From Drosophila persimilis (taxonomy: Eukaryota; Arthropoda; Insecta; Diptera; Drosophilidae), in NCBI RefSeq assembly GCF_003286085.1, contig NW_020825298.1, positions 11,780,001 through 11,844,000 of the forward strand: DNA of 64,000 bases, written 5' to 3'. Positions within the stretch are counted from its first letter, which is position 1, and every line of letters starts with the position of its first letter. Shown here piece after piece: positions 46,501-58,744 of this stretch. A program made the position numbers and the translations under genes. The notes below the pieces were generated by a model that saw nothing but the letters and a program-made list of their open reading frames with translations, did no database searches and was not told where the DNA came from.

Positions 46501-47090
46501 GCAGCGCGTTGCGTCCGAAAAACACAGTCCGCTCTCGTTGAAGGTATAAATACGAATAGAGCAACGGTAAAACACGGTGAGTGCTAATGAGCGCCACGAC
46601 AAGCCAGCTAGAGCATCGGCTCAGCACGCGCCGAAACGAAAGTTTACCGAGAGAAAGAGCGGGAGAGAGAGGCCTGACTGTTTGTGTTTGCGTGTGTGCG
46701 TGTCCATAGGAGAGGGCGCGTTAATAAGTCTCACAGGTGGTTGGGTTGGGTTGGGAGGTAGAATGTTAAGAGAAACAGCAAGCAGATGAATGGAAGGGTG
46801 CTAATTGAACTAGTCTGCGTTCATGTTCTATATTTACCGTTAGAGCGGCTCTGAGGGAGACCATTTTTGACCGATTTGGCAGCCCATCGCATTCAAATGT
46901 AACGTATAAGCGGCATGGTGCTGCCAGAAAACTGAGAACGATGTGCAAACCATAAACGGTCTTACTGTGGAAGTGCAGGCTCGGTCATAAGCAAACTATC
47001 CTCTATTTTAATATTCGGTTTAATATAATACTTACACAATATAATGACTTAGTTCGGTGAACAAAGACCGTTTACGATATATTATTTTTA

Positions 47091-47153
47091 GGTATATTTT
47101 GAAAACGAGACGGTATATTTTGGTATATTTCTGATGGTCAGACGGTATATTTT
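47091..47153 (+). promoter_or_regulatory. Four GGTATATTT copies in MED15 promoter
   Basis: GGTATATTT occurs at about 47091, 47112, 47122 and 47144. It is followed by a CGGTCACATG string resembling the GGTCACACT (M1BP/Ohler 1) element. All lie 120-185 bp upstream of the MED15 ATG, consistent with a TATA-less housekeeping promoter. Confidence 0.45.
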
Positions 47154-47274
47154 ATCGGAATATCCGCGGTCACATGCACGGGCACACTGGCTACAAACAA
47201 AGAAAATTAGAAAATTTTGCAAAATAAAAACCGATTTAAATCGCTTAAGCTGGCAGATTAACTAATTCAAAATC

Positions 47275-48611
47275 ATGACGGAGGACTGGCAGAGCTCGAA
47301 GTTTCGCCAGAATGTTATTTCCAAAATGTAAGCAATGCAAAAACACAGAAACAGTTCCATAAAATAAACTTTTTTACAGACACGACTTGTTGCCGCCGCA
47401 TGCCCAGGATCAGACGAAGAATGCCAGCGTTATGGAGAACCACATTTTCCGCAAGTCTCGCAGCAAGGACGAGTACCTTGGACTGGTGGCGAAGCTCTTC
47501 ATGCACTACAGGGAAATGTCGCGGAAGTCCCAACAGCAGCAACCACAACAACAGCAGCAGCAACAACAGCAGCAACAACCGCCGCCTCCAAACGCGGAAA
47601 TGGGGCAGCAGAACATGATGCAGGATCCGCTGAATGCGCTACAGAACCTGGCCACCCAGGGCAACCGCAATCCCCAGATGATGCCCATGTCCGGAGGAGC
47701 TCCTGTGCCTGGCGGGCCCGGCACTGCGTCGAACCTGCTGCAGTCCCTCAACCAGCAGCGACCCGGCCAGCAAATGCAGCCCATGCCCAATATACGAGGC
47801 CAGATGCCTATGGGTGCGGGTGCAGGCGGTCCACAGCAGATGATGCAGGTACAGCAAATGGGCGGCGGCGGCAATGCCACCGGCGTGATGAACGTAATGG
47901 GAGCAGGCGGTGCCCAAGGACAGGGCCAGATTGTGGGCAATGCTGGCCAGCAGATGGGTGGCATGCCTAATCAAATGGTGGGCCCTGGGCCGAACAGTGG
48001 TCCCGCAGGTGGGACCGGTGGACCGAATGCTCCTCCTGGTGCCGGTGCCGGCCCTGTGCCCAATCAGATGCAGAGTGGAGGACCCATGAATGTGAATTCC
48101 ATGCAACAGATGCCGCCCATGCAGCAGATCCAGCAGAACCAAATGGCGGTAAGTAATGAAAATCTAGGCCAAAAAAAACACTAATCGAATTCTTTTACAG
48201 ATGGGCATGAGTCCCATGATGCGCATGGGCCAGGGTAACGGCATGGGTGGACCCCAGGGCATGGGCCAGGGCATGCAGGGAATGCCGCCCAATATGCAGC
48301 AGCCGCAGCACAATGTCGGCGTGGGCGGACCGGCGGGTCAGCAGCAGCAGGTGGTGCCCCCCAATGCCGTGCAGCAGGCTGGCATGAATCCCATGGGAGG
48401 CATGGGTGTCAATATGCCGCCGAATATCCAGCAGAAGCCAAACATGGCCATGGGCCAGGCGGGACAAATGTTCCCCGGCAATCGCGGTGGCGTCGTTGGT
48501 GGCCAGCAGGGACCGGGACAGCCCTTCATGCGGTCGAGTCCCTCGCCAGCGGATGCCCAGCAGCTGCAACAACAGCAGCAGGCACAGCTCCAACAAATGC
48601 AGCAGCAACAA

Positions 48612-48643
<32 letters not shown>

Positions 48644-49788
48644 ACAACAACAGCTTGTGGGAAACCAGACGCCGACGCAACAGCCGCCAACGCCACAGAT
48701 GCCCACGCCGCAGATGATACCCAGTCCGGCACTGGTGCCGCAGTCCAGCCCCCAGATGATGATGCAGAATCCACAGCGAAACATACGCCAGCAGTCGCCG
48801 AGCAATGCCTCCATCAACACGCCTGGCCAGGTAACCGGCAACAGTCCGTTCAATCCACAGGAGGAGGCACTGTATAGGGAAAAGTACAAGCAGTTGACCA
48901 AATACATAGAGCCACTGAAACGTATGCTCGCGAAGATCAGCAACGATGGCACCAGTGAGTGACAATCGATAAATACCACAGAGATTCTCTTTCAACTCAA
49001 ACTTTTCCTGTTTAGATGTGGAGAAGATGACCAAAATGAGCAAGCTGCTGGAGATCCTGTGCAATCCCACGCAGCGTGTGCCACTGGAAACGCTGCTCAA
49101 GTGCGAGAAGGCACTGGAGAGGATGGATCTGATTTCCATTTCGGGCCAACAGTTTGGCGTAAGCTATCAAAATACACTCCAACGAGTCATGCCCTCAAAA
49201 ATGACTTGTTTTTCCCCCTAGAAATCCTCGAATCCACTTTTGGAGGTCATCAATACCACGCTACAGAGTCCCATAGCCAATCACACATTGCATCGCACAT
49301 TCCGACCCACACTGGAGTTGCTCTTCGGCACGGATATCGTGGCTCCGGTGCCCGCAAAGAAACCGCGTATTGAGGAGAAGTCCTCCCCCTTCGAGCAGGA
49401 TGTGCCCCACGTGCTGCAGGGCGAGATTGCCCGCCTGGACACCAAGTTCAAGGTGAAGCTGGACACCACGTCGCAGATCAACAATAAGTCTATTCGGTTG
49501 ATCTGCTGCCTGGACGACAAGCGACTGCCCAGTGTCCCGCCAGTGAGTGTCAGTGTCCCGGAGGAGTACCCGTGGCAGGCGCCCGACTGCTCCCTCACCG
49601 AACAGGAGTACTCGGCCACGCCCTTCTTGCAGACCGTGCAACAGGCTCTGATTGCACGTATCTCCATGCTCCCGAAGAACTACTCGCTCTCGCACCTACT
49701 CGACACCTGGGAAATGGCCGTGCGGCAGGCCTGCTCGCCCCAGACCAAACCCAAGGTCTGCGAATTTACCGCTCTTTTTGGGGTGTGA
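47275..49788 (+). CDS. MED15: Mediator subunit 15 (ARC105)
   Basis: The coding exons are 47275-47327, 47380-48148, 48201-48954, 49016-49158 and 49222-49788. Phases agree and the product is about 761 residues, close to the fly protein. Seen: an N-terminal KIX-type activator-binding region (about 1-80, starting [10 protein letters not shown]); poly-Gln; Met/Gly/Pro/Gln-rich middle repeats; a second poly-Gln block; and a conserved C-terminal module (about 500-761) beginning in [16 protein letters not shown] and ending in ALFGV. Known: MED15 is a tail-module subunit of Mediator that contacts activators such as SREBP and Smad proteins in the nucleus. The start is the first ATG of the exon and matches the family N-terminus. 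Confidence 0.95.
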
Positions 49789-51312
49789 ATAATGATCTGA
49801 AAGTACTTAGTGTTAGGTGAAAACTTATTCTATATCGTATGATTACCGTCAATATATCAAGTTATCATTTGATTCGAGAAAACCGATTGCAAAAAATTAT
49901 CTGGTAAAGGAAATATTCGTATTTAGTGTAAGAGTATTCCATATCGTATAAAATAAACCGAAGAAACTATGTTTATCGTATTTTATAGTCGTCGATAACA
50001 ATCACAGAATTTGTTTGTTTATACTTGTTTAAATAGAGCATGCGAATATGTCTATTTGTGCTAATTACGAGTTTATTTATATATTTCCTAGCTGAAAACT
50101 TACCAACATTTATTTAACGAATGAGATGAGTCTGCGACAGGTTCTCTTCAAAGTTCACATTTCAAAGATATATCCTAAATCAAAGAATCCATTGCGATTC
50201 CATTAATTTTCTTTCCAAAGCACGGATTTTTTAGCTTTTCTAAAAATGGTAATAATAGCCTCTATAATGAAAATAGGACTCCTAGTACTACTTCACATGT
50301 TTCACAATGAACGATCTTTCTTTACCGAGTCCTGTAGATATGGACGTTCAATATATGTCGGAAATTAAATCTCCAAACTATCCATATTTTGATTTCATTC
50401 ATTTGACCGACTATATTCTACAGAAAGAACTTTATCGACCTCCTGAATCTCTAATTGCTGCCGAACACAGTCTTGAATCCTAGTTATAATTCATATTCAA
50501 AACCGACTACCATCCATTCACGGGATCTGATATTTTCCATAAATCAAAGTAAAATTCAAACATAACTATGTTTCATATCCATTTGCTTTATAGAAAAGCC
50601 TTAATGCATTTGCCAATCTATCGAAATTTAGTGCCAGATATCCTGATGTCCCACTGGTTTTTATTTATGTGCTTCCTTCCAGCCCATGAAGAAAATACTC
50701 GAACTTGAAATTATTTTGGAAAATATATATATTTTCGTTTTGTTTTGAGATTTGGTCCGTGTGGGGGATCCATTATGATTTTGTTGTTTCGGTTGTTCTT
50801 TTCCACATTTAGCAATAAATACAATTTTTGTGTTGTGTAAGATTAGGAGAATTAAGAGTACGAGCGATAACTACAATATGTTACAATAGAAAATAGTTAA
50901 TAGTTAAGAAAACTTAAATATCACAGATGTTGCCGCTAAATATACGCGTATATGTGTATAAAGACGCACTAGGTATAATCAGAATTAGAATCAGAAGATC
51001 GCTAAACTAAGATGTGCTCTGTGCCCTTGGAAAGAAAGAAGTGGCGCCTCCGCTTCTCCGCCACTGATCATTGGAACGGATCGCGTGCGATCCAGCTCCA
51101 GATCGAAGCGTAGCAAAGGTTACTGAATATTAATTTGATATATGCACAAAACGATGACAAGATCTAGCTCTTAATCTATCTCTTAAGACTACACCCCCAG
51201 CTGGGCTCCACTCTCGCTCTATCTTAATCCTTCTGCTCTCCAGCTGGTGGGTGATACTGTGTTGTGGGATGAGATTGGTTTGGCGTTCCTCCTGCTCTCT
51301 GCTGGTCCTCCT
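49789..51312. other. Convergent 3' UTRs of MED15 and cbt
   Basis: MED15 has an AATAAA at 49952-49957. On the minus strand cbt has candidate AATAAA signals, for example at 50660-50665. The remaining sequence is AT-rich with no coding sequence. Confidence 0.5.
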
Positions 51313-53975
51313 CTATCGCTGCGCCTGCAGCAGAGTTCCCACTCCGCTGAAACTAAAGCCGCTCGACTGCTGCTGCAATCGCAGCAGATCCTGGGCACTG
51401 TACACCTGAAGCGTGGCTGGCGAGGATTGCGTGACTGGCAGCGATGTTTGTACTGAGCTGGAGACGGCCGCCGCTGGGGCAATGGCTCTCAGGTGCAGCG
51501 TGGGGTCGCAGAGGGCGGCCACGGCTGCAGATGATGCGGAGGCCACAGAAACGTTGCGGTTGACGCCGTTGGCCTTGTCCTTGTTGTGACGCTTCACGTG
51601 CTTGGATAGGTGGTCGCTGCGCATGAATTTCTTCTGACAGACGCCGCACTGGAACTTCTTCTCGCCGGTGTGGGTGCGTTTGTGACGGGAGAGTTCGTCG
51701 GAGCGGGAGAAACGCTTGTCGCAGTTCTCCCACTTGCAGACGAAGGGACGCTCGCCAGTGTGGACGCGCTGATGGGCCTTCAGGTGGCTGCTCTTGAAGT
51801 AGTTCTTGCCGCAATCCGGGAAGGTGCATTCGTAGATGCGGCTCCGGGTGGCCGCTGCCTGGGCGGCAGTAATGCGCTGATGCTTCTCGGCCGGTGATTC
51901 CTGAGAGCTGGGTGGCGGACATGGGTTTGGGCACTGTTGGGCGGCCACTGTGCTGAGCAGAAGCAGCTGGGATGCACAGGCGATTGATGGAGAGGTTGGT
52001 GGGGCGATAAGGATGCTGCTGGAGGGTGGCACAAAGGCAATGGGTTCCGTTTTCTCTGTTTGCGGCTCTTCCGCTGGTTCAGGAGTTGGAGCTGGAGCTG
52101 GGGCTTGGACAGGTGCTGGTGGCTGGGGCAAAGCCACCTCAGCGGCCCGCTTGCGGTTCATCTTGAACTTGAGATTGCGCCACACATTTGCCTCGGGGTA
52201 GTCATCCTCCATAGCGGGACTGACTGTGCTGCTTGTCGCGGTAGTGCAGGAGGAGCTGCAGCTGGAGCTGGAGCTGTTATCATCCTGGGAGGAGGAGACG
52301 GCGCCCGAGCTGTTGACCCGCATGATGACACTGACGCGTTTGGGCTCATCATCGCTCTTGGACTCCTCCTCTTCCTCGGGCTTTTGTTGGTCGGGCGGCG
52401 GTGTCATGGTCATCGCAGGCTGTTCCAGACGTGGCTTCTTGCTGGGCACTTCATCCATTTCTGGGGCCTCATCCTCAGTGTCCGAGGGATTCGGTGTGAT
52501 GATGCCGCCACCATTCTTCTGGCTCTTCTGGGCCACCAGTTTTAGCTTGGCCTTTAGCAGATTCTCGTTAACCTGTTGCTCGTCCTTGGCCACCTGAAGA
52601 GATAGAGAGAGGAAAGAGTGATGATTAGTAGGGGTTTAACAACCTGATCCCGGAGTGCATTCACATTCACGTCGTCCACGTTCACTTTTCCTCCAGACCG
52701 GACAATACCGCAGGGCTCTGACCCACAATGACTTTTGAGTCGAAATATTGTTGCTAATTACGCAGCCATCACGCAAGGCCGTTCACCGTTAACCTTAACC
52801 TGTCAGCGGTGGGTGGGGTGTAGGTTCATTGCACTCATTTTGGCCAAGAAGGTTGATATATAAATGTTTATTTTTTGGCGGTTTTTCCACTTTTTGTTTG
52901 AAAGCCGTATGCCAACGGTTCAATGAAATTTGAATTGCCCGCCCAAAAGCAGGCAATGGAGAAGTGCAGCCACACTAATGACTACAGCTATGACGTGCTG
53001 CAGGTGGGCCGCAAGTGGTGGGTGCGAGGGGGAGCGCTATATAAACGTCGTTGAAATCTTTTTATGGGCTCGGCACGTTGCTTTCCATTGTGTGTGTGAG
53101 TGCGTGACTCTGTTTGTTTGCCAGATAAATGAAAGGGGTGAGGGGGAGAGTGGGGCAGTATAAGCAATGTGACATATTTTTATGAGACCGGGGCTTGGCT
53201 GTGGCCCTGTGTTTGCCTAGCCTCTCTCTCCTCTTCTTCTTCTTCATAGTAGTATTTTCCTTGCCGTTTCGTCTAATTGGCAAACTCACCTTCGCATGCT
53301 CGTTCCCTCTCACACACAAACGAAAGCAAGCTCTCTCAAGCACAAGACTCTCCCAAATATGTCAAACAGAAGGTAAGGCGTGAGCGCATAGCAAAACATA
53401 ATTAGAGGCCGTTATTTTCAGCTGCTTTACCTTCTATTTGATATGCCTTGCTTGCCCTCTCTTTGGACTAACTATGTGTGTGTGCGCTCCTCTCTCGGCG
53501 ACGACGAGACTGTATGCTGGTGTGCTAGGGGTCCAATGTTCATCCCCCGCTACACTCCGCCCGTTGTTTCTTTCCCATAAGCCTGAGCATGCGGTGTTCA
53601 CGTGAACGCGTGCTGGCTGCGTGATCTGGCCTAGCCATGGGTGGAAAAGAGATGGGACACTTTTGTTTTTAGAAACGCGACAAGTGGAAGCGAGACCGTA
53701 AGAACGTCTGCTCCCATGGCCCCCCTGCGTGACTGTGGCCTGGGAGGAATGGTAGGAAAAATGTGCGGGAATTTCTGTTGAGGCCCAGGGTCCGGGATGC
53801 ATTTGGCTCTAATCAATTTCACTATTCCACTAATCACAATCGCATTGTAGGTCAAACACACTCACTCCCCCGTGAGTCACACTCCCGATTTACTTACATT
53901 TTCCAATTTATTTTCCCTGAGGGGGGGCGTTGCTGGCGGCGATGGCAGCAGCAGGGTATCCATATTCATATCCAT
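51313..53975 (-). CDS. cbt: Cabut, TIEG/KLF10-11-type zinc-finger factor
   Basis: Two coding exons on the minus strand, 53975-53898 (26 codons) and 52593-51313, joined in phase 0, give 452 residues. Seen: an N-terminal [11 protein letters not shown] segment; acidic and Ser-rich stretches; Pro/Ala-rich repeats; three C-terminal C2H2 fingers (about 279-303, 309-333, 339-361) with TGERP/TGEKK linkers and KLF-type contact residues; and a Ser/Gln-rich tail. Known: Cabut is a nuclear regulator induced by JNK in dorsal closure, by sugar through Mondo-Mlx, and linked to the circadian clock. Three in-phase ATGs lie close together (53975, 53969 and 53963); the first was chosen. Confidence 0.93.
53588..53604. 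promoter_or_regulatory. ChoRE-like E-box pair in cbt intron 1
   Basis: CATGCG, five bases, then CACGTG. This fits the carbohydrate-response consensus CAYGNG-N5-CNCRTG at every defined position. It lies in the cbt intron about 300 bp downstream of the first coding exon, a plausible Mondo-Mlx site. Confidence 0.5.
53596..53607. promoter_or_regulatory. 12-bp palindrome GTTCACGTGAAC, copy 1
   Basis: A perfect palindromic E-box inside cbt intron 1, embedded in GGTGTTCACGTGAAC (53593-53607). It overlaps the ChoRE-like pair. Confidence 0.6.
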
Positions 53976-56054
53976 TTCTTTGTGGTTTAGTCTTGCACTT
54001 TGCACTCTCTTTGCGTTGCACTTTTCTCTTTCACTCTACCCTGGTCTTGCTAGCCGGGTGTAGGAGTTAAATGTCTGTCTGTCTCTTTCTCTTATCACTT
54101 GTTTAATCTTTTATTTCTGCTCCGAGATTTTGCACAACTTTGTAACTGTTTCTTTTTTTAAACTCTTCAATGGACTGCGCTTTTCGGCCAGGCCGTGTGG
54201 AGCGGTAGCGGGAGCTAAGCGAACCGTTGCGTTCAGAATTCAAAAGACGAATGAAACAACATTCAGTCAGCGGGCTCCCAACAGAGCTCCCTCTGCTGCC
54301 GCGTCGCGGTCGCTGCTACTCTGTGCTGTGTGTGCCTGTGTGTGTGCGAGGGAAGCGCCGACGTAATCACTTGTAAGTGGGTAGACATGAAGGTGTGTGT
54401 CGGGGGGAGGGCAAAAATCGTCATCGTCGTTTCGTGAGTGGAGCAACCAGTGCAATGAAACCGAATCGAATGGAACCTCGGGAACCCGGACAGCGGTCGC
54501 ACAACAGCAGCCATCAGGCAGCGGCAACGTGGGCAGCAAAACGCCACTTTTCTTCTCTGCTCTGCGGATGAGACCCCCGACTGACATTCTGAAAAGGTCA
54601 GGTCTCTTGTGCTCGCTGCCTTCTCATTCCCTCCTCTACATAAATACATGTGTACATATGTATGTATGTATGTATGAATGTATGCTTTGAAATGGAAGAT
54701 CTCTTAAGCGGAGCAGCGGCCACCACGTAACCAACGCATGGACGGACGTCATCAGCTGTTTACTTGAGACTTGTTTTTCGATGGTCGGATGGTTTAAGGA
54801 GGGGAACCGTCAGAAGATTCCATTCCATTTGGTGGGGGGCCCCGCCCCTGTCTATTCATAGGCTGTCCATGCACAAGCCGCGTGCACAGCACAGCACACA
54901 TTCGCACAAACAAACTTGTGGAGCTCACACAGACACACCCCAAAGCCATGACTGGGAGTCGGGCCGCCGCCAAAAGCTGACGCTGACGCAGTTGTTGCTA
55001 CGGAAGTTCGTGATTAATCGAAAAAAAAAAACAGGCTCGAACGCGGTCGAGACGGGGTCTTAGCCATTGAAACGCAATGGCAGACGCGCCTGGCATCCGA
55101 TTAGACAGATCTCGGCCTCGTCGAATATATTTGCATGGGCATTATAGCCAAAGTCAGACTTTGGTGTCTGGAAAGTCTCGAGTGGGGAGGGAGGCAAGGC
55201 GCAAGATTTCATTAATGGACGCAACACAAAGAGATAGCGAACGGTAGAATGAGAGACAGTATTGGGAGATCAACAGTTGAGCGAATCGTCAGCGTTGCCA
55301 GCTGCTATGTAAATGTTAGGACATATCATGAAATTTAATATGAGTCACTGTGTAGTGGAACTGTAAATAATCAAGTGGACAAGTAAACTGTAACCCAAAC
55401 TGGCCACATAAACAATTTAGTTTATGTATCAAATATATACATTAAGTAAATCTAACACAGTGGCCTGGCAACGCTGTGTGTTCGCCTGTACAAGTTTTCA
55501 AAGCAAAAAGGGGCTCGTACACCGAACACACACAAAGAGAACCAGAGTGGAGAGAGAGAGAGCGCGCCAGCAGAACAGCTGTGACTATTATAATGTGGCG
55601 TTGGTTGGCTCTCTTGCGCAACAACAACACAACTAGCAAGGCATGCCACAGAGGGTATCAAGTGTATGCTAGATTCAGTAAGTACCCTTACTGGCCTGGT
55701 TCCAAAGCATGTGTTGGTCATTCCCAAATAAATAGAAGTGATATTTTGTATTCGTCGATTAGTAGTAAAGAATTTGCTTTCTTGATACAAATACTCCTTA
55801 AATGGACTAACTTCGAATTGTTTTATTCATCTGAACACCAAGAAATTAAGTAATAGTAGACGAAAACTTAAAAAACTGAACACATCTATAATTACTGTGG
55901 TTCTATTATTGAAGAATCGCTGGAGAAGGTATCAACTAGTCGACCCTTTGCGAATATAACCTTCTTACTGGCTGAGCATGTTTGCCTCTGGGTCTGTGGC
56001 TCTGTGTGTGTGTGCGTCAGTGTCTGGGACTGTATCACGCGTTGACCTCATGGT

Positions 56055-56066
56055 GTTCACGTGAAC
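56055..56066. promoter_or_regulatory. 12-bp palindrome GTTCACGTGAAC, copy 2
   Basis: Identical over 15 bases (GGTGTTCACGTGAAC, 56052-56066) to the copy in cbt intron 1, and about 2.1 kb upstream of the cbt start codon. Confidence 0.6.
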
Positions 56067-56832
56067 ATTTGTTGATACTTTGGTAGGCGTTCGTTCGCTG
56101 TGATGGAATGAGAGGGACGGAGAGAGCGAGAAAGAGAGGCTAGCTGTCTGTGGCGTGCTTTTATCATGGAAGTGTGTGCGTGTGTGTGTGGGTGTTTGTA
56201 GTGCTTGCGTTTTTTTTGGTTTTTGTTATTGGAAATGGAATTCGTGTGTAAATTTGCGCGGAACTGAAGCGCAGTCTCATGGCATGATGGCCTCCACTCT
56301 CTCGAATGTGGGCGTGTAAATGGGACGATGTACCGTTACACCCGCTCGTCCCCTTGGAAGTGCACTGCATCGCTCATTTGGAATGAAATAACTGCGTCGC
56401 AGTTGGAGGCCGCCTTAGCCTTACCTACCCCCTTCGCATGCCATTAGGGAAATCTCTGTAATTTAATCGTCGTCAAGAGGTGGGTTGTTCATACAAAAGT
56501 ATCTAAATTTAGACAGAAAAACTCTGCCGGACACTCGGTCCCCGGGGGCCAGGTTCAAGTTCAGCTTCCTTGACATGCATCTGGAGTGGAGGCCGCCCAC
56601 GCCTACGCACACACAGATACGCCCACCCACCTATCCCGATCCGAATCCAAATCCGGACTCGGAGAACACGTGCCCACGCACATTCTCAGTTGCACGTAGG
56701 CCGCCGCATACCCCACGCCCAGCGGAAAGGCAGGCCGACCTTAGAAAGAGAAACGATAGTGGGCGAGAGAGCCCTTTTTGGAGGGAGAGAAAGAACTTGC
56801 GCATTGACGCAGTAGCGTTACGTAGCGTCTGG

Positions 56833-56840
56833 TGACGTCA
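56833..56840. promoter_or_regulatory. CRE, TGACGTCA
   Basis: A perfect palindromic CREB/ATF site, first of three within 600 bp upstream of cbt. Confidence 0.55.
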
Positions 56841-57100
56841 CACAGACTACTCTTTTGCTCCTGTTGCGCGTCAAAGGTCAAACGTAAGAAGCTTCGTCGG
56901 CCGACAATGACGTTGGCGTTCCGGCACTGTACTCTCTCCGGGTTCAAGGCCTCTCTCTCTCTGCCACGATATGGATTATTAACGAGGAATTTCAAGCAAA
57001 AGCACAATCACTAGCCCGGCCATGGCCATGTGTCTCTTTTCTCAATCGCCGGACATTCGGAGGAGGCGTTGCTCGAGCGTCAATCACAGGTGGAGCCGCC

Positions 57101-57108
57101 TGACGTCA
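57101..57108. promoter_or_regulatory. CRE, TGACGTCA
   Basis: Second perfect copy, in the context GCCTGACGTCAGACG. Confidence 0.55.
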
Positions 57109-57418
57109 GACGCCCGGTCGTACAGTCCAACAGTCGAATCATGCAGCCAGCGAGTGAGCCGTACATAAAACATGAGTAAAGTATCTAAAATTCGGCACGA
57201 CAACAACGTGAAAATCGTCAACAGACGAGGCCCATTTTCCACTTCCCATATCCCCAAGTTTTTCTCCCTTGCCAGATTTTGCAATTCACTTTTGGCAAAC
57301 ATTTTCCTGATGTTTTTCTTGGCCATCGCCCGAATGGGAAGGGGACTGGGTAAAACCCAGAAAAAAAACTTGTCTCTGATCTCCCTCTAAGCACACGCGC
57401 TATCCTCAAAAGTCTCCA

Positions 57419-57426
57419 TGACGTCA
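57419..57426. promoter_or_regulatory. CRE, TGACGTCA
   Basis: Third perfect copy, in the context CATGACGTCATG, itself a 12-bp palindrome. Confidence 0.55.
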
Positions 57427-58727
57427 TGTGACTCGTGACCAAGCAACTCCATCAAGAAAGCCGAAGACCTTACCTTTTCTTCTTCGTGCCCCTCCCCAAT
57501 ACAATTGTCATCTTCGGCTTCTTTTTTGTTGAATGTTTACGGATCCCAGGTGGCAGATTCATAGAATAAATCGAAACCTATTGGAAATAAATAAGAGGCG
57601 ACTTAGCAATCGAGCGGAAATATCGAAAGCGATCAGTTTTCACTCCGTATCTGCACGGCTTACCTTCTTTAGGAATCGCCTATTGCTATTCTGTTAACCG
57701 CTGCTGAAATCAGTAGTATACGGGAATTAGTATATATTAAGGTGTACAAATAAATATAACAACTTCTAAATCACTTACCTCTAAGAATATTTCATCAGTA
57801 AACGTAATTCTGGCATAATTTCTTAAAGAATGTGACCATTATCTATTGAAGAATTTATTCCTTTAAACGATAGCTGATGGTTTCGCCGATCTAATTAGAT
57901 ATCCAGGTCTGAAGAACCTCTCTTGGAGTGTATACCTAAGATTCTTTTCAGGTTCCATCATGTGGTTCTAATGCGATACCGTATGCGATGCGTTCTGCTC
58001 TCTGCCTACGTGCCGGAGAACGCGTTTCCATAGAAAACGTAACGCCATCGAAAACCCGGAATAGAGCGCGGGACATATGTATCCAAATCTTTAGTAGAAG
58101 GCAGAGAGGTAAACAGAATCCGAGGCGTGCTGTAAACAATGAGACCAAAGGGCCAGGGCGGCCTTCAATTGGGGATTGCGGTGTTCCCCCAATGGAAATT
58201 TACGATGATGTGAAGGTTTTCCCCCATCCACAGTCGAATGGTTTTTGTTTTGAGCGCTCTCGTTTCTCGTTCTGGCCGCTCGAGGGGGCCGACCTTGGCC
58301 CAGTTCCTTCCCTTGCCAAATGTTCCATCTGAACTTGAAAGTTGTTGTCCGTGGCACAACGGGATGGGATGTGTATGGTATAGGATGGAAGAAGGTTTCC
58401 CTGTCCCTGAACCGGTTCAGGTGAATGGGCGTTAATGGGACAGTTGCCTCGGGCATATCGGGGCTCAGTTCATCTTCATCATCATCGTCATCAAGCACAA
58501 TGGGAATCAACAAACAACATCATCAATAAGTGGAAAATACGAGTGTATATATGGCACACACAGAAATAAATCTAGAATAAGCAGCACCTCCACTGTGGGG
58601 CCAGGCAGGGGAGAGCGCAGAGCAAGCGCCGCCGCTGTAGATAGACCCGTTTTTTGTATGCCGACATCGACGTAGATTCCGATTCCGATTCCGATGTTGA
58701 CGAGGTCGCTGGGCCTCTGATTGGGGG

Positions 58728-58744
58728 CACGTGAAGTCAACGTG
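58728..58744. promoter_or_regulatory. Near-ChoRE E-box pair upstream of cbt
   Basis: CACGTG, five bases, AACGTG: one mismatch from the CAYGNG-N5-CNCRTG consensus. The right half continues into GAACACC, which on the other strand repeats the GGTGTTCACGT of the two palindromes. Confidence 0.45.

Larger units (their letters stand above)
38686..47274. other. Gene-poor 8.6 kb region
   Basis: This region lies between the divergent starts of the unnamed minus-strand gene and MED15, so it should hold the 5' non-coding exon(s) and promoter of the former. I cannot place them with confidence. It has GA runs (43551-43579, 43669-43686), a GAC repeat (42107-42130), CA and GT tracts, and an isolated TATAAATA at 46545. 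Small open frames are low-complexity. Confidence 0.5.

Noticed and set aside
46545-46552. TATAAATA box
   Set aside because: A good TATA string, but no matching initiator about 30 bp away and no gene that would start there on the + strand; MED15 begins 730 bp further with its own TATA-less promoter motifs.
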